From Syngnathus acus (lineage: Eukaryota > Chordata > Actinopteri > Syngnathiformes > Syngnathidae): 64,000 bases of DNA. Below the pieces are notes generated by a model, which was not told the DNA's origin, made no database searches, and saw only the letters and a program-made list of their open reading frames with translations. The position numbers were made by a program, and so were the translations under genes. Shown one piece after another: positions 24,904 through 37,799 of the stretch (its first letter is position 1; every line of letters starts with the position of its first letter). Where the stretch lies: the NCBI RefSeq assembly GCF_901709675.1, contig NC_051098.1:10107000-10170999 (forward strand), written 5' to 3'.

Positions 24904-26785
24904 GGCAGCGTCCGGTGCACTCCGGCTTCCCGGTTTTCCCGCAGAAAGCAGCCGTCCGTAACAACAAACATACAATTGGGCTTGAGCGTTATTTGGACTT
25001 CATCAAAAGAGGTGAGTTTGGTCAGCTCCTGTTGGAAACACTCAGCAGAAGCAGCTATCACATGACAGCTGCACTGCGCGTGCAACAACAAGGACGTCAC
25101 TTCCGGTGGTGACGCCACGGCGCCGTTTTTAAACTCAAGGGAGCTAAAAGTACTCCTTATAAATTGTTTTATATTTTTTTTAAAAGTAACTGTTAAAGTT
25201 TATGCTAGTATACTTGCCATTTTTTTCCACCTGGGTTTTTCTCCTTGAACTATTTCTGTGTGAAAGAAAATGAATTGTAACTACACAAGGCTGCAGATTT
25301 GTCTTGTTTAGTAATTTGCAACTTCCGCTCTTTTTAATTATATCAGTATCGCTTACATAAATGTCTCGCCTACGTTTTTGTTGATTTCTTGTTATTTTAT
25401 TTCTTTGAACCCTTCAACGTGAAATTATGTGACGATGCAGGTATTTTGTTGTCCACTTGGGGTCGCCTTCCTCATGTTAACAATGTTAATAAAGATATTA
25501 CAAGTACAGTCTAATAAAATAAAACTGTGTTCAATGTTTTGTTTCTTATATAAACAGTACAGTAGAAAGACAGTCAATGCATAAATATTTATTGACTCTG
25601 TTAAAAGTTCCTATCAACATTTTTTTTTTCTGATGGCCAATTTTCTGATAGGCCAACAAAAAGGAAACACATATAAGAAGCTGTAAAATACAAAGACAAG
25701 ATAAGGCTTGTTGGTGTATGCGTGGCAGCCTACCTCAACTCACACGTTTTCTTTCTTCTTCATTTTAGCGCCCCTCAGGCTAAGTACAGAATGACAGAGT
25801 AGAACATACTGAACTGTAACACTGATGATTCCATTAACAGCTGCTGACAACCACTTAACATAATGTACTAAGCATTTAGAGGTCGTGTACATAACGTGTT
25901 TGTAACTTAAACTTATCTAAATGCTCATGTTGTTGAAATTCTTGTTTCCACAGCAAAAACTGTTGAACCTTAAAAAAAAAAACATGAAACTGGTGCTCCT
26001 CTGTACGTATAGTGCAGGGATAGGCAACAATTTTATTTTCTACAAACTCAGAACGTTTTGCATAAAAAAAATCACTGATGCACATTTGTTTTTTATTTGA
26101 TAAATAATTGGGGGGGGGGGGGGGGGAGAATCACAGGAAACTATACTAGAACTAAAATAGGTGAATATGCGAATCCACGTCTGCTGAAACATGAGTGTGC
26201 AGGCCTTTATTGTTGTTTTGAGTTGTAATATCATCATTCACCACTAGATGACAGACATGGCTAAGTTGTATCTTCTCTATATTACCATGTGAGTCGGCCT
26301 AATATTTTTTTTGCAAATGTGGAATGATGCTACACTTCTCCTCTGGCCTGGGAACAACCTAGTGGCTGGAGAGAGGTAATTGATAGATTACATCTATTGC
26401 ACAATAAATAAATATGGGAACAATACAGCAACTCATCATTTATGCAATTATCTTTGGAACATCGAGTAATGTTTTGCATTCCAAGCCCGTTTCTCAGAAG
26501 TCACTAACTTCAACTCCATGCACACGACTCTTGATTGCACTTGAATGCCTCACGTCAGTTGAGCAGCTTTGCAGACATCCTGGCTGCAGACAAGAAGTAG
26601 TCACCAAACCTTTTGGGGGCGGTGGTGATGATTAACAGGCGTCTGTCCTCTTGTTTACCCTCCAGTTTCCTCCACACCTTCTCCTTTTATTTACGCCCAC
26701 CGACAGAGGGGAGGGAGCAGGCGGAAAAGAGCTTCCAGCGCTGTGGAACTCACCTTTAGTTGGGGCTGGGACAAAAACAACCACT
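24904..26785. promoter_or_regulatory. Divergent intergenic region lamtor1/sizzled-like
   Basis: Head-to-head interval of 1.9 kb. The first 220 bases next to lamtor1 are comparatively CpG-rich and probably contain its promoter; the rest is AT-rich. A run of 18 G lies at 26110-26127. A CTCF-like CCACTAGATGACAG (one mismatch to the core) is at 26241-26254. No coding potential was recognised. Confidence 0.5.
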
Positions 26786-28133
26786 ATGAAAGCGCTCTTG
26801 TTTGTTTTGATGCTTGGAGTTTCTCTGGCGTCTGACGCTCTCGCTCCTGCACACCTCGGACCGCCGTCGCTCGGCTTCAGTTCGTCGGTCCGGTCGGTGT
26901 GCAAGCCGATACCGAGCAGTCTGTCTCTGTGCCACGGCATCGGCTACCGGCACATGAGGCTACCCAACCTGCTGGGCCACGACACTCTGCGGGAGACCCA
27001 GCAGCAGTCTGCCGCCTGGCTGCCGCTTGTCTCCAAGCTGTGTCACCGGGACACCAAGAAGTTCTTGTGCTCCTTGTTCGCTCCGGTATGTGTGCCGGAC
27101 TACAGCGGGCCGGTCAGCCCGTGCAGGAGCCTCTGCGAGGCCGTGCGCGACCACTGCGTCCCCGTCATGAACGCCTTCGGCTTCCCCTGGCCGGAAATGT
27201 TCAACTGCAGCCGCTTTCCACGCGGGACCCAGCTCTGCATCCCTCCAACTGGGGAGCAGGATGCGCGAACAATGGAGGAGATCACCCACGAGGAGGCGCT
27301 CAAAGGTTTGTGTGCAGCTACTAACTTTCTGAAACATGCAAACTATGGCCCGGGGGCATTTGCGGCCCACTGTCTTTTCTGAAAATATTCTGTTACATTA
27401 ACAATTAAAAGATAGGTTTAGCTTACAATAGTTACTTTGTGTAACCCGCCTACATTCATTAATTATACATTAGAATGAGTCAATTTCTGCTGCAGATGGA
27501 GACATGTATAATCTCTCCTTTCAATACCCAGGAAGTGTCATTTGTGAAGCCTGCAGTCTTGCAGCTGAGGGAGAGACTGACATCCAGGACAACTATTGTC
27601 AAAGTCCATATGGTGAGGAAAGAAATGACGGGGTACTCTTGAGAGCAGACCATTAAAAAAAAAAAAATCTTTGTTTCCCATCCACATGAGCTGTTATTTG
27701 TTTTACAATGTGCCCGAAATCACACGTTTTGTCTCTTGTCGCAGCATTGAAGATGCGTCTGGGCAGTGTGTCAACAGTGGGAGGAGACCTTCAACTGGTG
27801 CCTTTGGCCCGAAGCCGCATCCTGAGGTGGGCAGGGGGAGGTGCGGAAAGGGCGGGAATTAGAGGCGCGATGGCCCATGATGCTCTGTGGCTGCAGGAAG
27901 GCGGCACTTGTGCGTGTCCCGGCTTGGACTCAGCAGACAACAAAGATGGTGTTGTCGGCAGGGAGGTCATGGACAAAAAGGTGAACGGGGTCCTGGATGG
28001 ATGGTATTTGGCACTGGCTCAGGCTGAGGAAGGAAGGCTGGTGTTGACTCGGTTGGTGCGCTGGACGAGAAGCGACAAAGATCTGAAGAAGTTCATCAGG
28101 GGACTAATGAAACAAGCCTGCCCTGAACTGTAG
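26786..28133 (+). CDS. szl: Sizzled-like secreted frizzled-related protein
   Basis: Secreted protein with a frizzled cysteine-rich domain. Sizzled in fish and frog inhibits Tolloid/BMP1 proteases, thereby stabilising Chordin. Three exons, 26786-27305, 27532-27612 and 27745-28133, join in phase to 329 residues. A signal peptide covers about residues 1-16. The CRD (about 43-155) has CKPIPSSLSLCHGIGY, MRLPNLLGHDTLRE, FLCSLFAPVC and CVPVMNAFGFPWPEMFNC, closest in style to the sFRP1/2/5 group. Exon 2 begins the C-terminal cysteine module (VICEACS). Exon 3 ends in ALAQAEEGRLVLTRLVRW, which I recall from sizzled rather than sFRP2. An upstream in-frame acceptor at 27495 would add 12 residues to exon 2. 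The assignment to szl rather than another sFRP is from memory. Confidence 0.75.
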
Positions 28134-29786
28134 CCATTCGGTCTGTTCCCTATTAGCAGCTCTTTTTCGACATGTCCCGTTCGCAAAAAGCCTCTAAATA
28201 ATGAATCAGCCTCGCACAGACTTTTAAGCCAGAAGTGTGAAAAGTTACCACGACTCTGCATTCTGACCACTTGACTAATGAATGGTCCCCCATTACATTT
28301 TAAAAGTTGTTCGCTCAAGTTGTTGCAATATTATATTTTTTTGTAGGTTTCTGTGTGCATAAAAGATCTGCTTTTAATTTGGTGTCTCACGGGGTAGTAT
28401 TGTACCTTTGACACAATTATGTAACCATGCAGCAATACAACAATGTTCTCATTGTTTGGTAAATATATGCATACATATTAAAACACGATAATGAGGAAAC
28501 ACTCAGTCACGCTTGTACTCGTTGCGGTTTTACATCATTGGGATATTGCTGTTGTATTAAACCAATCACGGCTCACCGGTTTTATGAAGCTGAGCCGTGA
28601 TTGGTTGTGTCCTGAGATGTCATTTTCAGTTGAAGGCAAGTGGCAAATTGGCCGCCCTCTGAGATGGATATAAATGGGTCAAACGTTCTTAACTCATGTC
28701 TCACTAACAAAATTAATCAGAATGCCGTGTTTAGACTAGTGGGGGCACATATAACATAGTATTCTTGGAAAAAAAAAATTGGGGTTGACTTCCTCTTTAA
28801 CATATGCAGAATTTATAACAAATAAGCAAATGAGAACTGAACACTAATATGATATTAACAGTTTTATACTGTGTATCTCAATACTTTTTTTGTATTTCAT
28901 TGTAGTATTTTTTGTCAACCATTTGGTTAATTTAGTTAATTTGAGAAGATCTTATTGTAACTCTTTGCATTTGTATTCTATAAAGAAAGTTTGTTGCCTG
29001 TAACGGTTTTGTTTTTTTTCAACCTCCCATATTGAGCGAGTAAAGTGGGAAACTTGACTCAAAGTCAAACATACTCGCCTGCTGCTGTTAACTTGATACA
29101 TCCAATGTCGGCTTCACTTTGTCTCACGCGGCAACGCGACTCTGCTTCCTTGATTATATATGGTACATAAAAAAAAAGAAATTGGTGGTTAAGATTGGAA
29201 TTGATGACAAATATTATGCAGCAATAATGCAACTTGGTCTTACTAGTTTTACTGGCTGTAGATTAGAAACTATCAAGGGATAAACACATGAACGTGATGC
29301 CTAAATAATTCATAGCTTCTGGTCTCCAACCTTCACTCACACTACACACACACATACAGTATGCACACTTGGATCTAGCAGTACTTGGCGAGCTGGTTAT
29401 CTGTAACCGTATTTTGCAGAGACTAGGTAAGTGTCTGTTGTGTCTGCAGTAAGTTAGTGTTGTTGGGTTTTTTTTTTGCTGTTATGAAATGTTACAAGGA
29501 ATCAAAATGAAGTGTTAATTTGCTTTTTAACAATAACCCACTCAGTATAATTGACGGATACATTTTGAATTAAGATTATCAAATGTAGGCAGTTTGTCTC
29601 GGTCCTATTCATACATACTCATACAACATCACAGTAAACACTTTAAAATCATGAGGATGGTTAAAATCACTTGGATGGTACTCTGACTTTTAATAGCGTT
29701 GCGCTTCTAACTTTTCCATAGCAACCACAAACTTGTCTTACTGTTAATGATTGATTAAAACCCATGATAGGTGTGCAGAGACAAAG
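28134..29786. other. Intergenic region sizzled-like/tomt
   Basis: No coding sequence recognised. It holds the 3' UTR of the sFRP gene, a perfect 16-bp inverted repeat at 28560-28606 and the presumed 5' non-coding exon(s) and promoter of tomt. Confidence 0.5.
28560..28606. repeat. Perfect 16-bp inverted repeat with CCAAT arms
   Basis: Arms AACCAATCACGGCTCA (28560-28575) and its exact reverse complement (28591-28606) flank a 15-base loop. Each arm ends in a CCAAT box, in opposite directions. A TATAAA lies about 65 bases downstream near 28670. It could be a hairpin, a paired NF-Y site or a remnant of transposon termini. Confidence 0.85.
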
Positions 29787-30879
29787 ATGGTGTCCCCGGC
29801 CATCGCATTGGCTTTCCTCCCCCTCCTGCTGACGCTCCTCATCCGATATCGTTTCTACTTTGCGTTGTTCTACCGAGCGGTCCTGGTCCGCCTTTGGAAG
29901 GACTGCATTACCGGTCTGAGCCGTGAAGAGCGGGCTTACCAGTATGTTCTCACCCATGCCATACCCGGGGACCCTGACAGCATCCTGGACACTTTTGATG
30001 AGTGGTGCAGCAAGGTGGAGTACATCAGTAATATTGGACCTAAAAAGGGTGAGCGCAGGATATTCACAACCTTTACTATTGTCACTTTTCAATGAATAGA
30101 ATTAGAAATATATCAATGGTTGAATTTGTGGTTCCGGTATTTGTACTGTATCTGCATTCGTCGTTTGTAGGAAAGATTCTGGACCGGCTGCTGCTGGAGC
30201 AGAGGCCTCTGACGGTCCTGGAATTGGGGACCCACTGTGGTTACAGCACTGTGCGTATGGCCCGGGCTCTACCATTGGGTGCCAGAATCTACAGCGTTGA
30301 GATGGATCAGAGGAATGCTGCCATAGCTGAGAAAATCATCCGCCTGGCAGGCTTTGACGATGACACAGTGAGCGACACAATCATAATTTCTTGATATGAC
30401 TTGATCTACTCGTGTTGACTTTTGGAAGTAAGAAACGTAAAGCTGCGTTTCTTATCGTTCAGGTAGAGCTGATTGTGAATCCATCGGATGAAGTAATCCC
30501 ACGGTTGCGATCTGATTTTGGTTTGGAGAGACTGGATTTGGTCTTCATGGACCACTGGAAGAAATGCTACTGTACTGATCTGCAGGTAGCAATGGACTAC
30601 ATGACTATATCTTCACGTGTATGGGTATTTCTTTGTTTTGGTGATACTAAATGTCTATTTCTTGATATGACGGTGTTGCAGATGTTGGAAGGTTCTGGTC
30701 TACTTGGGAAAGGATCTATAATTATGGCAGACAATGTGCTGTTTCCCGGCGCTCCCAAATTTCTCAGACACATTCGCAAGAGCGGCTTGTACGAGTGGAA
30801 GATCCACCGCGCCACTCTGGAGTACAGCAAGGGTATCAGGGATGGGATGGCAGAACTGGTGTACCAGGGGATTATGTAG
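29787..30879 (+). CDS. tomt: Transmembrane O-methyltransferase (TOMT)
   Basis: Catechol-O-methyltransferase-like membrane protein. In fish and mouse hair cells it is required for trafficking of TMC channels to stereocilia (human LRTOMT, DFNB63). Four coding exons, 29787-30048, 30171-30367, 30463-30585 and 30682-30879, join in phase to 259 residues. A hydrophobic N-terminal helix spans about residues 5-20 ([14 protein letters not shown]). The AdoMet-binding motif [11 protein letters not shown] is at 103-113, followed by [15 protein letters not shown] occupies the COMT catalytic-loop position, and [11 protein letters not shown] is the family's C-terminal block. The ATG is preceded by probable 5' UTR; upstream exons were not resolved. 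AATAAA lies at 31143-31148. Confidence 0.93.
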
Positions 30880-31142
30880 ACCAATACAAGTGCAAGTCAG
30901 CCTCCATCCAGCATTTATGGATGGCACAGCTTTCAATGCAAAGGATTAAAGCTACAGATTGGAGAATGTCTGTGCATGGTTAATCCTAAAGGTCCCTCGA
31001 TCTATTTACATTTCCAAAATAGTAATACAAAATGTAATGCAGAGAGTGAAACTGATGTTTTTGATTATGTTAACTATATTTTACATGGATTTTGAAAAAC
31101 CTCAAAAATTATGACATAATGCTTCCTTTTTTTTTTTGTTTA

Positions 31143-31148
31143 AATAAA
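31143..31148 (+). terminator. tomt polyadenylation signal
   Basis: AATAAA 264 bases after the tomt stop codon, giving a short 3' UTR. It lies upstream of the convergent anapc15 3' end. Confidence 0.6.
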
Positions 31149-31566
31149 ACGTTTTACTGTGTTTCAAAGTGACTTTATAATACATGTGAAAAAAAAATAG
31201 AAACAATCAGGCGAGTTTACTGCAAAATCTTTCCAATAAATCTCCTTGAGTAACACATTTTATAGCTGACTCAGCTAAAATGTATTGTCAGGGTAGAAGC
31301 TGCAGTTGGTGTCACATGACAAACATGATATGGCCAAGGTTAACTGGTGAGAAGGGTTTAAACAGGATGTACTATAAAACCAAGAAATATGAAATCCCCT
31401 GTGAGGAACCTTGCCCCCAGGAGCAATTTTACCAGCAAGCAATGTCCAGCATTGACCAGCAATATGTTGTTAGATGATGCATACGTACCACATTTTTGTA
31501 GTCATAGTCATTTTTGTAGTCAACAAAATCACATGTTAATAGCAGAAGTAAAAAACACTTTCTTTG

Positions 31567-32436
31567 TCAAATCATCCATTGGTCTTGATCTTGGTCTTGC
31601 CCTTCCATGTCCACCTGGCCAATAGAAACAAAGAAATGGGTGAACTCCCTAATTTTCATTATATTTAAGATCCACAATAGTGCTAGTGACATATGAAAGC
31701 ACCTCATTGATCTCGCCATCGTCAGGTGACTCGTTGTAATCGTTCATCTCGTCCATGTCCTGCATGTCTTCTTCATCTTCGGACTCCTCCTCGGTGTCCT
31801 CCTCGTCTTCATCATCTTCCTCTTCCTCCTCCTCATATCCCCCTCCCTGCATTCGGAAAATGAAAACGGTAAAGAAAGGCACAGTTTTGCTTGCAGAATG
31901 CTAATACAAGCATCGATAATAAAACGGTAAATACTATTAATACAACTGCATTCACGTAGAGCTTTCATTTGCAGTAAAGTTAGAACCAAACGTATCATTT
32001 TAAATCACATAATGTTGTCCTACTTTATCTAATGTAAATAATACTGAGCCCCCATCCGCCCCCATTTTCTTCAAGATGTTATGACACAAATAATGTATGT
32101 TAATATTAGATGACTACAAAAACAATATCCAACCTTTCCATTATTATTTGATACAAATACAGAATTACCTCAAAAATAGTTTTCCCAATTGGTAGTTGAT
32201 TGTTGTCCTTCTCAGCAATGCTCTGCAACTATGGCAAAAGAAACGATAACGGTATGCTGTAGGAACTGAGTGAAGAACTGACGCCCAGCTCGTTAATGCG
32301 TCCTTTAAGACCTTACCCAGGTTTGATGCTGCTGTTCTTGCTGCTGGAGCTCTGTCTCGTCTACGCAAGGTCGGTCCAAGTTGAACCACAGAGACTCAGT
32401 TATTCGGGGAAACAAGGAGGGGAACAGCGTGGACAT
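31567..32436 (-). CDS. anapc15: Anaphase-promoting complex subunit 15
   Basis: Small acidic subunit of APC/C that promotes turnover of the mitotic checkpoint complex from CDC20. Four exons, 32317-32436, 32169-32222, 31703-31846 and 31567-31614, join in phase to 121 residues, equal to the human length. The N-terminal block [18 protein letters not shown] is almost invariant, followed by [14 protein letters not shown]. Exon 3 encodes a long Glu/Asp tract and [18 protein letters not shown]. The tiny last exon gives [15 protein letters not shown], matching the mammalian C terminus. The exon 3 donor is weak (GAG|GTGCTT). Without splicing there, the frame would run on for 17 unrelated residues. Divergent from folr and convergent with tomt, as in human. 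Confidence 0.94.
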
Positions 32437-34281
32437 GTCAGCTTCGGAGCACACCAAAACAGGGAAGCAAACCTGTGCTTGACATGGACTTAGACGCGTT
32501 AAAAACAAACAAAAAAGCTTTACCTACGTGCTCTTATTCATTAATAGTCATAACTGACAAAGCCAATCAAAACAAAAAAAGATAATATTGGTGGAGTTAC
32601 CATCCACTTGCTTGGTAATTCGACCGAGCGTTTTTTCGAAAATTCAAAATAGAGATGTCGGAAGTTAGGAGTGTTCGCCAAATGACGCCCGACTATTTCC
32701 GGTTGGGTTTTTGTTGCGCTAAGGTTCCACTTCGGAAGTGGAAGTTGGAATCAAGAGGCCAGAAAAGTCTTGCCAAGATTACAGGGGTCAGTATCTATAA
32801 CTGAAAAAAAAAACCTTTTTTTTTTTTGCTTTTTATTTTTACTTTTATTTTGTTGTGTATATATTTTGTTGTGTTCATTTCCATATTTTTAAACCTTTTT
32901 TTTTTTTATTATACGTTTACGTTACTTTTTAAGTGTTATTTTTATCGTATTTCTGTTTTTATTTCTATATATTTTCAAATTAGTGCTCCAATTATATTCT
33001 TAGATTTATTTTCATTTTTAGTTATTTAATTATTGTTTTAGCAATTTTTGTCCTCATAGTAGTGATGGAGATGTCCCAAGAAATCCGAAATATTCATGCA
33101 ATTGTTTTTAGATTTTCAGATCTTGGTGTGGGCGTAGGTTTTGATGTGCACTTGAATGTTGGTGACGGTTGGTTGTAGTTTTTTCTTTATAGTGAGTGTC
33201 TATGGTGAGAAAAGACTCAATGCCCATACAATCCCAAAACACTGGAAATTGTTCTCGCATCACCCAAAAATTCAGCAAAATTGAAAGTAACTTGCTTCCG
33301 TACACATTATCAGTAGTAGCTCAGAGGAAATTTTATTATTATAATTCTGAGGTCACCCAGACATTTACTCTGTATGCAATGGACTAACCTTGAGATAAGA
33401 CTAAACTAGCTCACGTGTAGACGTAACATATTCCAGTCACATGTCTTTTTTCTACAATCACTCACACACACCCCCAATGGGAAGACTTTGGACTTTAGGA
33501 ACACATACTTTATGTTCTGACATCTTCATATTAAAAGGTCATCTTTGCTGACGCTCGCACACCTTCCAGTTTCTCCGCTAGTCGGGTGTGAGATTTCTTG
33601 AGCTTCCGAACAATTTGCAGACAACCGCAATGAGGTAAACAATTTCATTCATCATTGAAAAGTACCTTCCCATCCTGGTTTGATTTTTTTTATTTTTAAA
33701 AATGTAATAAGATGTAAATAAGAGCATATATTCATTGAGTAGTGTGATTTGAGAAGTGATCAATATTTGTTCTTATATAATTAATCAGATTATTGGAAGG
33801 TTTTTCCACAGACTACCTGCTATGTGTTCTTTTAGTGCTTATGTCACGTTCAAACTCTCAAATATAAATTTGTTTTGACATGTTTGAATTTGTGTTAATG
33901 TTTGTAGCATTTCACAAGTTGTGGCAATAAGAGACCTCTTCTCTTACCTCTCAGTTGTTTTGTCACAATAGTGAGCAACTGGACTTTATAATGATTATCT
34001 CACTGAAAACAAAATGTAAAAAAAAAAGCAGTAGTTGGAGAGCACGATATAATAGCTTCAGTTAATACTACATGCAAAGGAACCCCCAAAAATGGAATTA
34101 GGAAGTTATAATAGTAATTTGAAAAGTAAAATAAAAACATTCATTTCACTCAAACATGTTCCTCTTAATAGCAAAATCAGAGGAACTAATAATCATGCTG
34201 TCATTTCTCTTTCTCTTTTTACAGAGAGCTATAGAATATGATTTATGTTTGGTCATCCCAGTGACTTTCTGTTGCAGAGCC
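32437..34281. promoter_or_regulatory. Divergent intergenic region anapc15/folr
   Basis: Head-to-head interval of 1.8 kb. The first 300 bases upstream of anapc15 probably contain its promoter and 5' UTR. Bases 32800-33050 are an extremely T-rich low-complexity stretch. Non-coding 5' exon(s) of folr may lie near 33560-33650 or end at the acceptor-like sites at 34225 or 34277; I could not decide. Confidence 0.4.
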
Positions 34282-35439
<1,158 letters not shown>

Positions 35440-35555
35440 ATTGGAATGTACCCATTTACTTGCCTGTACCTCTTGGTTCTTAATCTAGACAGTTGACATG
35501 AAGTGTCTGCTCTATTTTTTTCCCCTGGCTTATTACATCTGGTTTAGTCAGTAAA

Positions 35556-35561
35556 AATAAA
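35556..35561 (+). terminator. folr polyadenylation signal
   Basis: AATAAA 117 bases after the folr stop codon. Confidence 0.65.
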
Positions 35562-36931
35562 TCCACAAATCAGAAAAACTTAGTGACGGGTTTTTCTTCT
35601 TCTGTGCAATTCAAGCTACAGCATAAGTCTCTTTTCATTAATGAGATGAAAGTGATGACATTTCAGACAGTTTTCTTTCTTTTATTTCATACCAGCAACA
35701 GTACATATTAATAAAATTTCTGTAAATATGCCAGAATTAGCAAGAAGGCTATTTTTCATCTGCAGCCCCTAGAAATAGATGGTGTCACCCTAAAAGAAAA
35801 GCTAAAAAGACATAACAGTAGCAAAATACTAGCCATACATTTACTGAAAGTACTATTAGGCTAAAAGTATAAAACAATAATTGTCTGTTAACACTGACAT
35901 TCAGTGAGTCTAATCCAAAAGCATTATCAGAGAGCAAACATTGTTGAGCATTGTTTAAATAAACGAGAGCCGATACATGTTGCGTATTTTGCAAAATTGG
36001 CATTGATATCTTAGATAGAAATTGCTTCATGACATTTGACTCAGTCCGTTATCTAAAAACGACAACATTACAAACCAAAATGATCACATCCAGACAATTT
36101 TATCTTAACATACTGTCCGTGCTAGTAACTGTAAGCGTGACAAAGTCAAGGTCCTGCACGATAAATCTTCTGAATGTCAAAGTATGACTCAGTTTAAAGT
36201 TATACTATCTGACGATTCAAAGATGGCCCTGACAAACTAGTAAAAATGAGGCCAACATAAAAAGTTAACATTTAAGCAGCTCGGACAGGAGCAATAAACT
36301 GGGCAGTGCCGCACTAGTGGTTGGAATGTGAAGTGGGAACTCTGGTTTAACATTGTCATCGTATATGTTTCCTCTTTGCCATCACTGGTACCATTCTGTG
36401 GTAGCTTCATAACCCATGAAAACTCAAGAGACACATTCACAGTCATGCTCACTGAATAGAAGTCTCGTGAGATTTGCTCATTCCCTGCATGATGTCGCAC
36501 ACGATGATGGTTTGAACTGAAGTTTTGTGTCTCATTTCACCATGTGGAATGAACTCGTGTAATAGTTTCTTGAAACTTAACAGGACAAGACAGACATTAT
36601 TCCAACTTTGTATGCAATTGACAATTAATATCTTACCCATTTTTCTCCTCTGTCATTGGGTAGGCCTTTATTAATAAATAGCCCCAAAAATAAAGCAAAA
36701 ATAATACAATCAATTGTCTGCCTCAAGATGCTCTCTGCACTCCCATGAATAATGCCGCTTTACAATGCATCTAGCAAACAGGTGTGTGTCTAAGCAAATG
36801 GAACATGCAAATATGACTTATTTGGGAATAGTCAAATCGGAAGTTTACATTGTTGTTGACCACTAGAGTTACAGTCACAATGCATTTTCAAGGACTTACC
36901 ATAGAAGTCTTCAGTTGTGACACTCTGCCCT

Positions 36932-36968
<37 letters not shown>

Positions 36969-37265
36969 TCTGAAAAAAGGAAAAGATTGCATAACAGGAT
37001 CGGAGAGGATTAACACATAAAGTTGATTTTCTCAGTGCTGGATGCAGGACAAGCTGATGATCAAACAGCGCATTGCTTTGCTGTGCAGGTCACACCACAA
37101 AACCTATGTGGAGAAGGAGGAAGCACATGACCGTCATTTGTGAACTAGACGGATGCAGAGAGCAGCTTTGGGAACAAAATATTCTAATCACTAAGAGACA
37201 TTTAATTTGTTCATGAATGTGGATTTAATTTGCTTCACTGTGCGAAGACCTAAAGAATGACAGTA
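35562..37265. other. Intergenic region folr-inppl1, no gene seen
   Basis: No coding sequence recognised. It includes a (GT)n run at 36935-36962 and an imperfect inverted CACTAGAG.../...CTCTAGTG pair at about 36861-36938. The right arm resembles a CTCF core with one mismatch. Confidence 0.5.
36935..36962. repeat. (GT)n microsatellite
   Basis: 14 GT units in the folr-inppl1 intergenic interval. Confidence 0.9.
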
Positions 37266-37605
37266 CAGTAATCCCTTGTTTATCGCAGATAATTGGTTCC
37301 AAAAACCACCCGCGATTAGTGAAATCCGCAAAGTACAGTCGCCAACAAGAAGTACTGGGCAGGCTAACGAGTTAGCGGAAAGATGGTAATTCGCGATCGT
37401 GCTAACACGCAAAAACGGACTTCTAAAGGAATGTAAACGAACATTTGGAGCAATACTACATTGTCCTAAAGGTTAGACACATGTCTCATCAATTTAGAAG
37501 TTTTATTTTGACTTTTAAATGTTTTATTTTAATTTGGGGGAAAGAAATCCGCGATGTAGTGAAGCCGCGATAAACGAAACGCGAAGTAGCAAGGGATCAC
37601 TGTAA
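37265..37605. mobile_element. MITE with TA-flanked terminal inverted repeats
   Basis: About 340 bp starting TA-CAGTAATCCCTTG and ending CAAGGGATCACTG-TA. The termini are inverted repeats with one mismatch over the first 13 bases, and a TA dinucleotide flanks each side. Inner subterminal bases also echo each other (TTTATCGC near the left end; GCGATAAAC near the right). There is no coding capacity. TA target duplication suggests a Tc1/mariner-mobilised non-autonomous element, located 0.5 kb upstream of inppl1. Confidence 0.75.
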
Positions 37606-37799
37606 AGTCGCATTAGAGAAAGTAAAAAATCAAAATCTAATGTTTTTAACGAAATGCGAAAGGTGCTTACAACAATAAAATATCTGCAAAGTGATCGGTC
37701 CATTTTAGCTTTTACTGTGAAAGTCTCCTCCAGACTTTTATGTGTTTACAGTTGGAGGCTACAGTGTGTGTACGTAGGCTGTGTCCACCACCGCTGTTC

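Noticed and set aside
26899-27370. Long alternative-frame ORFs on both strands over the sizzled-like exon 1
   Set aside because: Shadows of the GC-rich CRD exon. Only the plus-strand frame with signal peptide and conserved cysteines makes sense.
34156-34281. Upstream in-frame extension of folr exon 1
   Set aside because: A splice acceptor lies just before the MWVVV start, and only that start gives a clean signal peptide. The extension is probably intron or 5' UTR.
36861-36938. Imperfect inverted CACTAGAG pair as a mobile element
   Set aside because: Arms are short and mismatched, with no target-site duplication seen. It may be two CTCF-like sites in opposite orientation.
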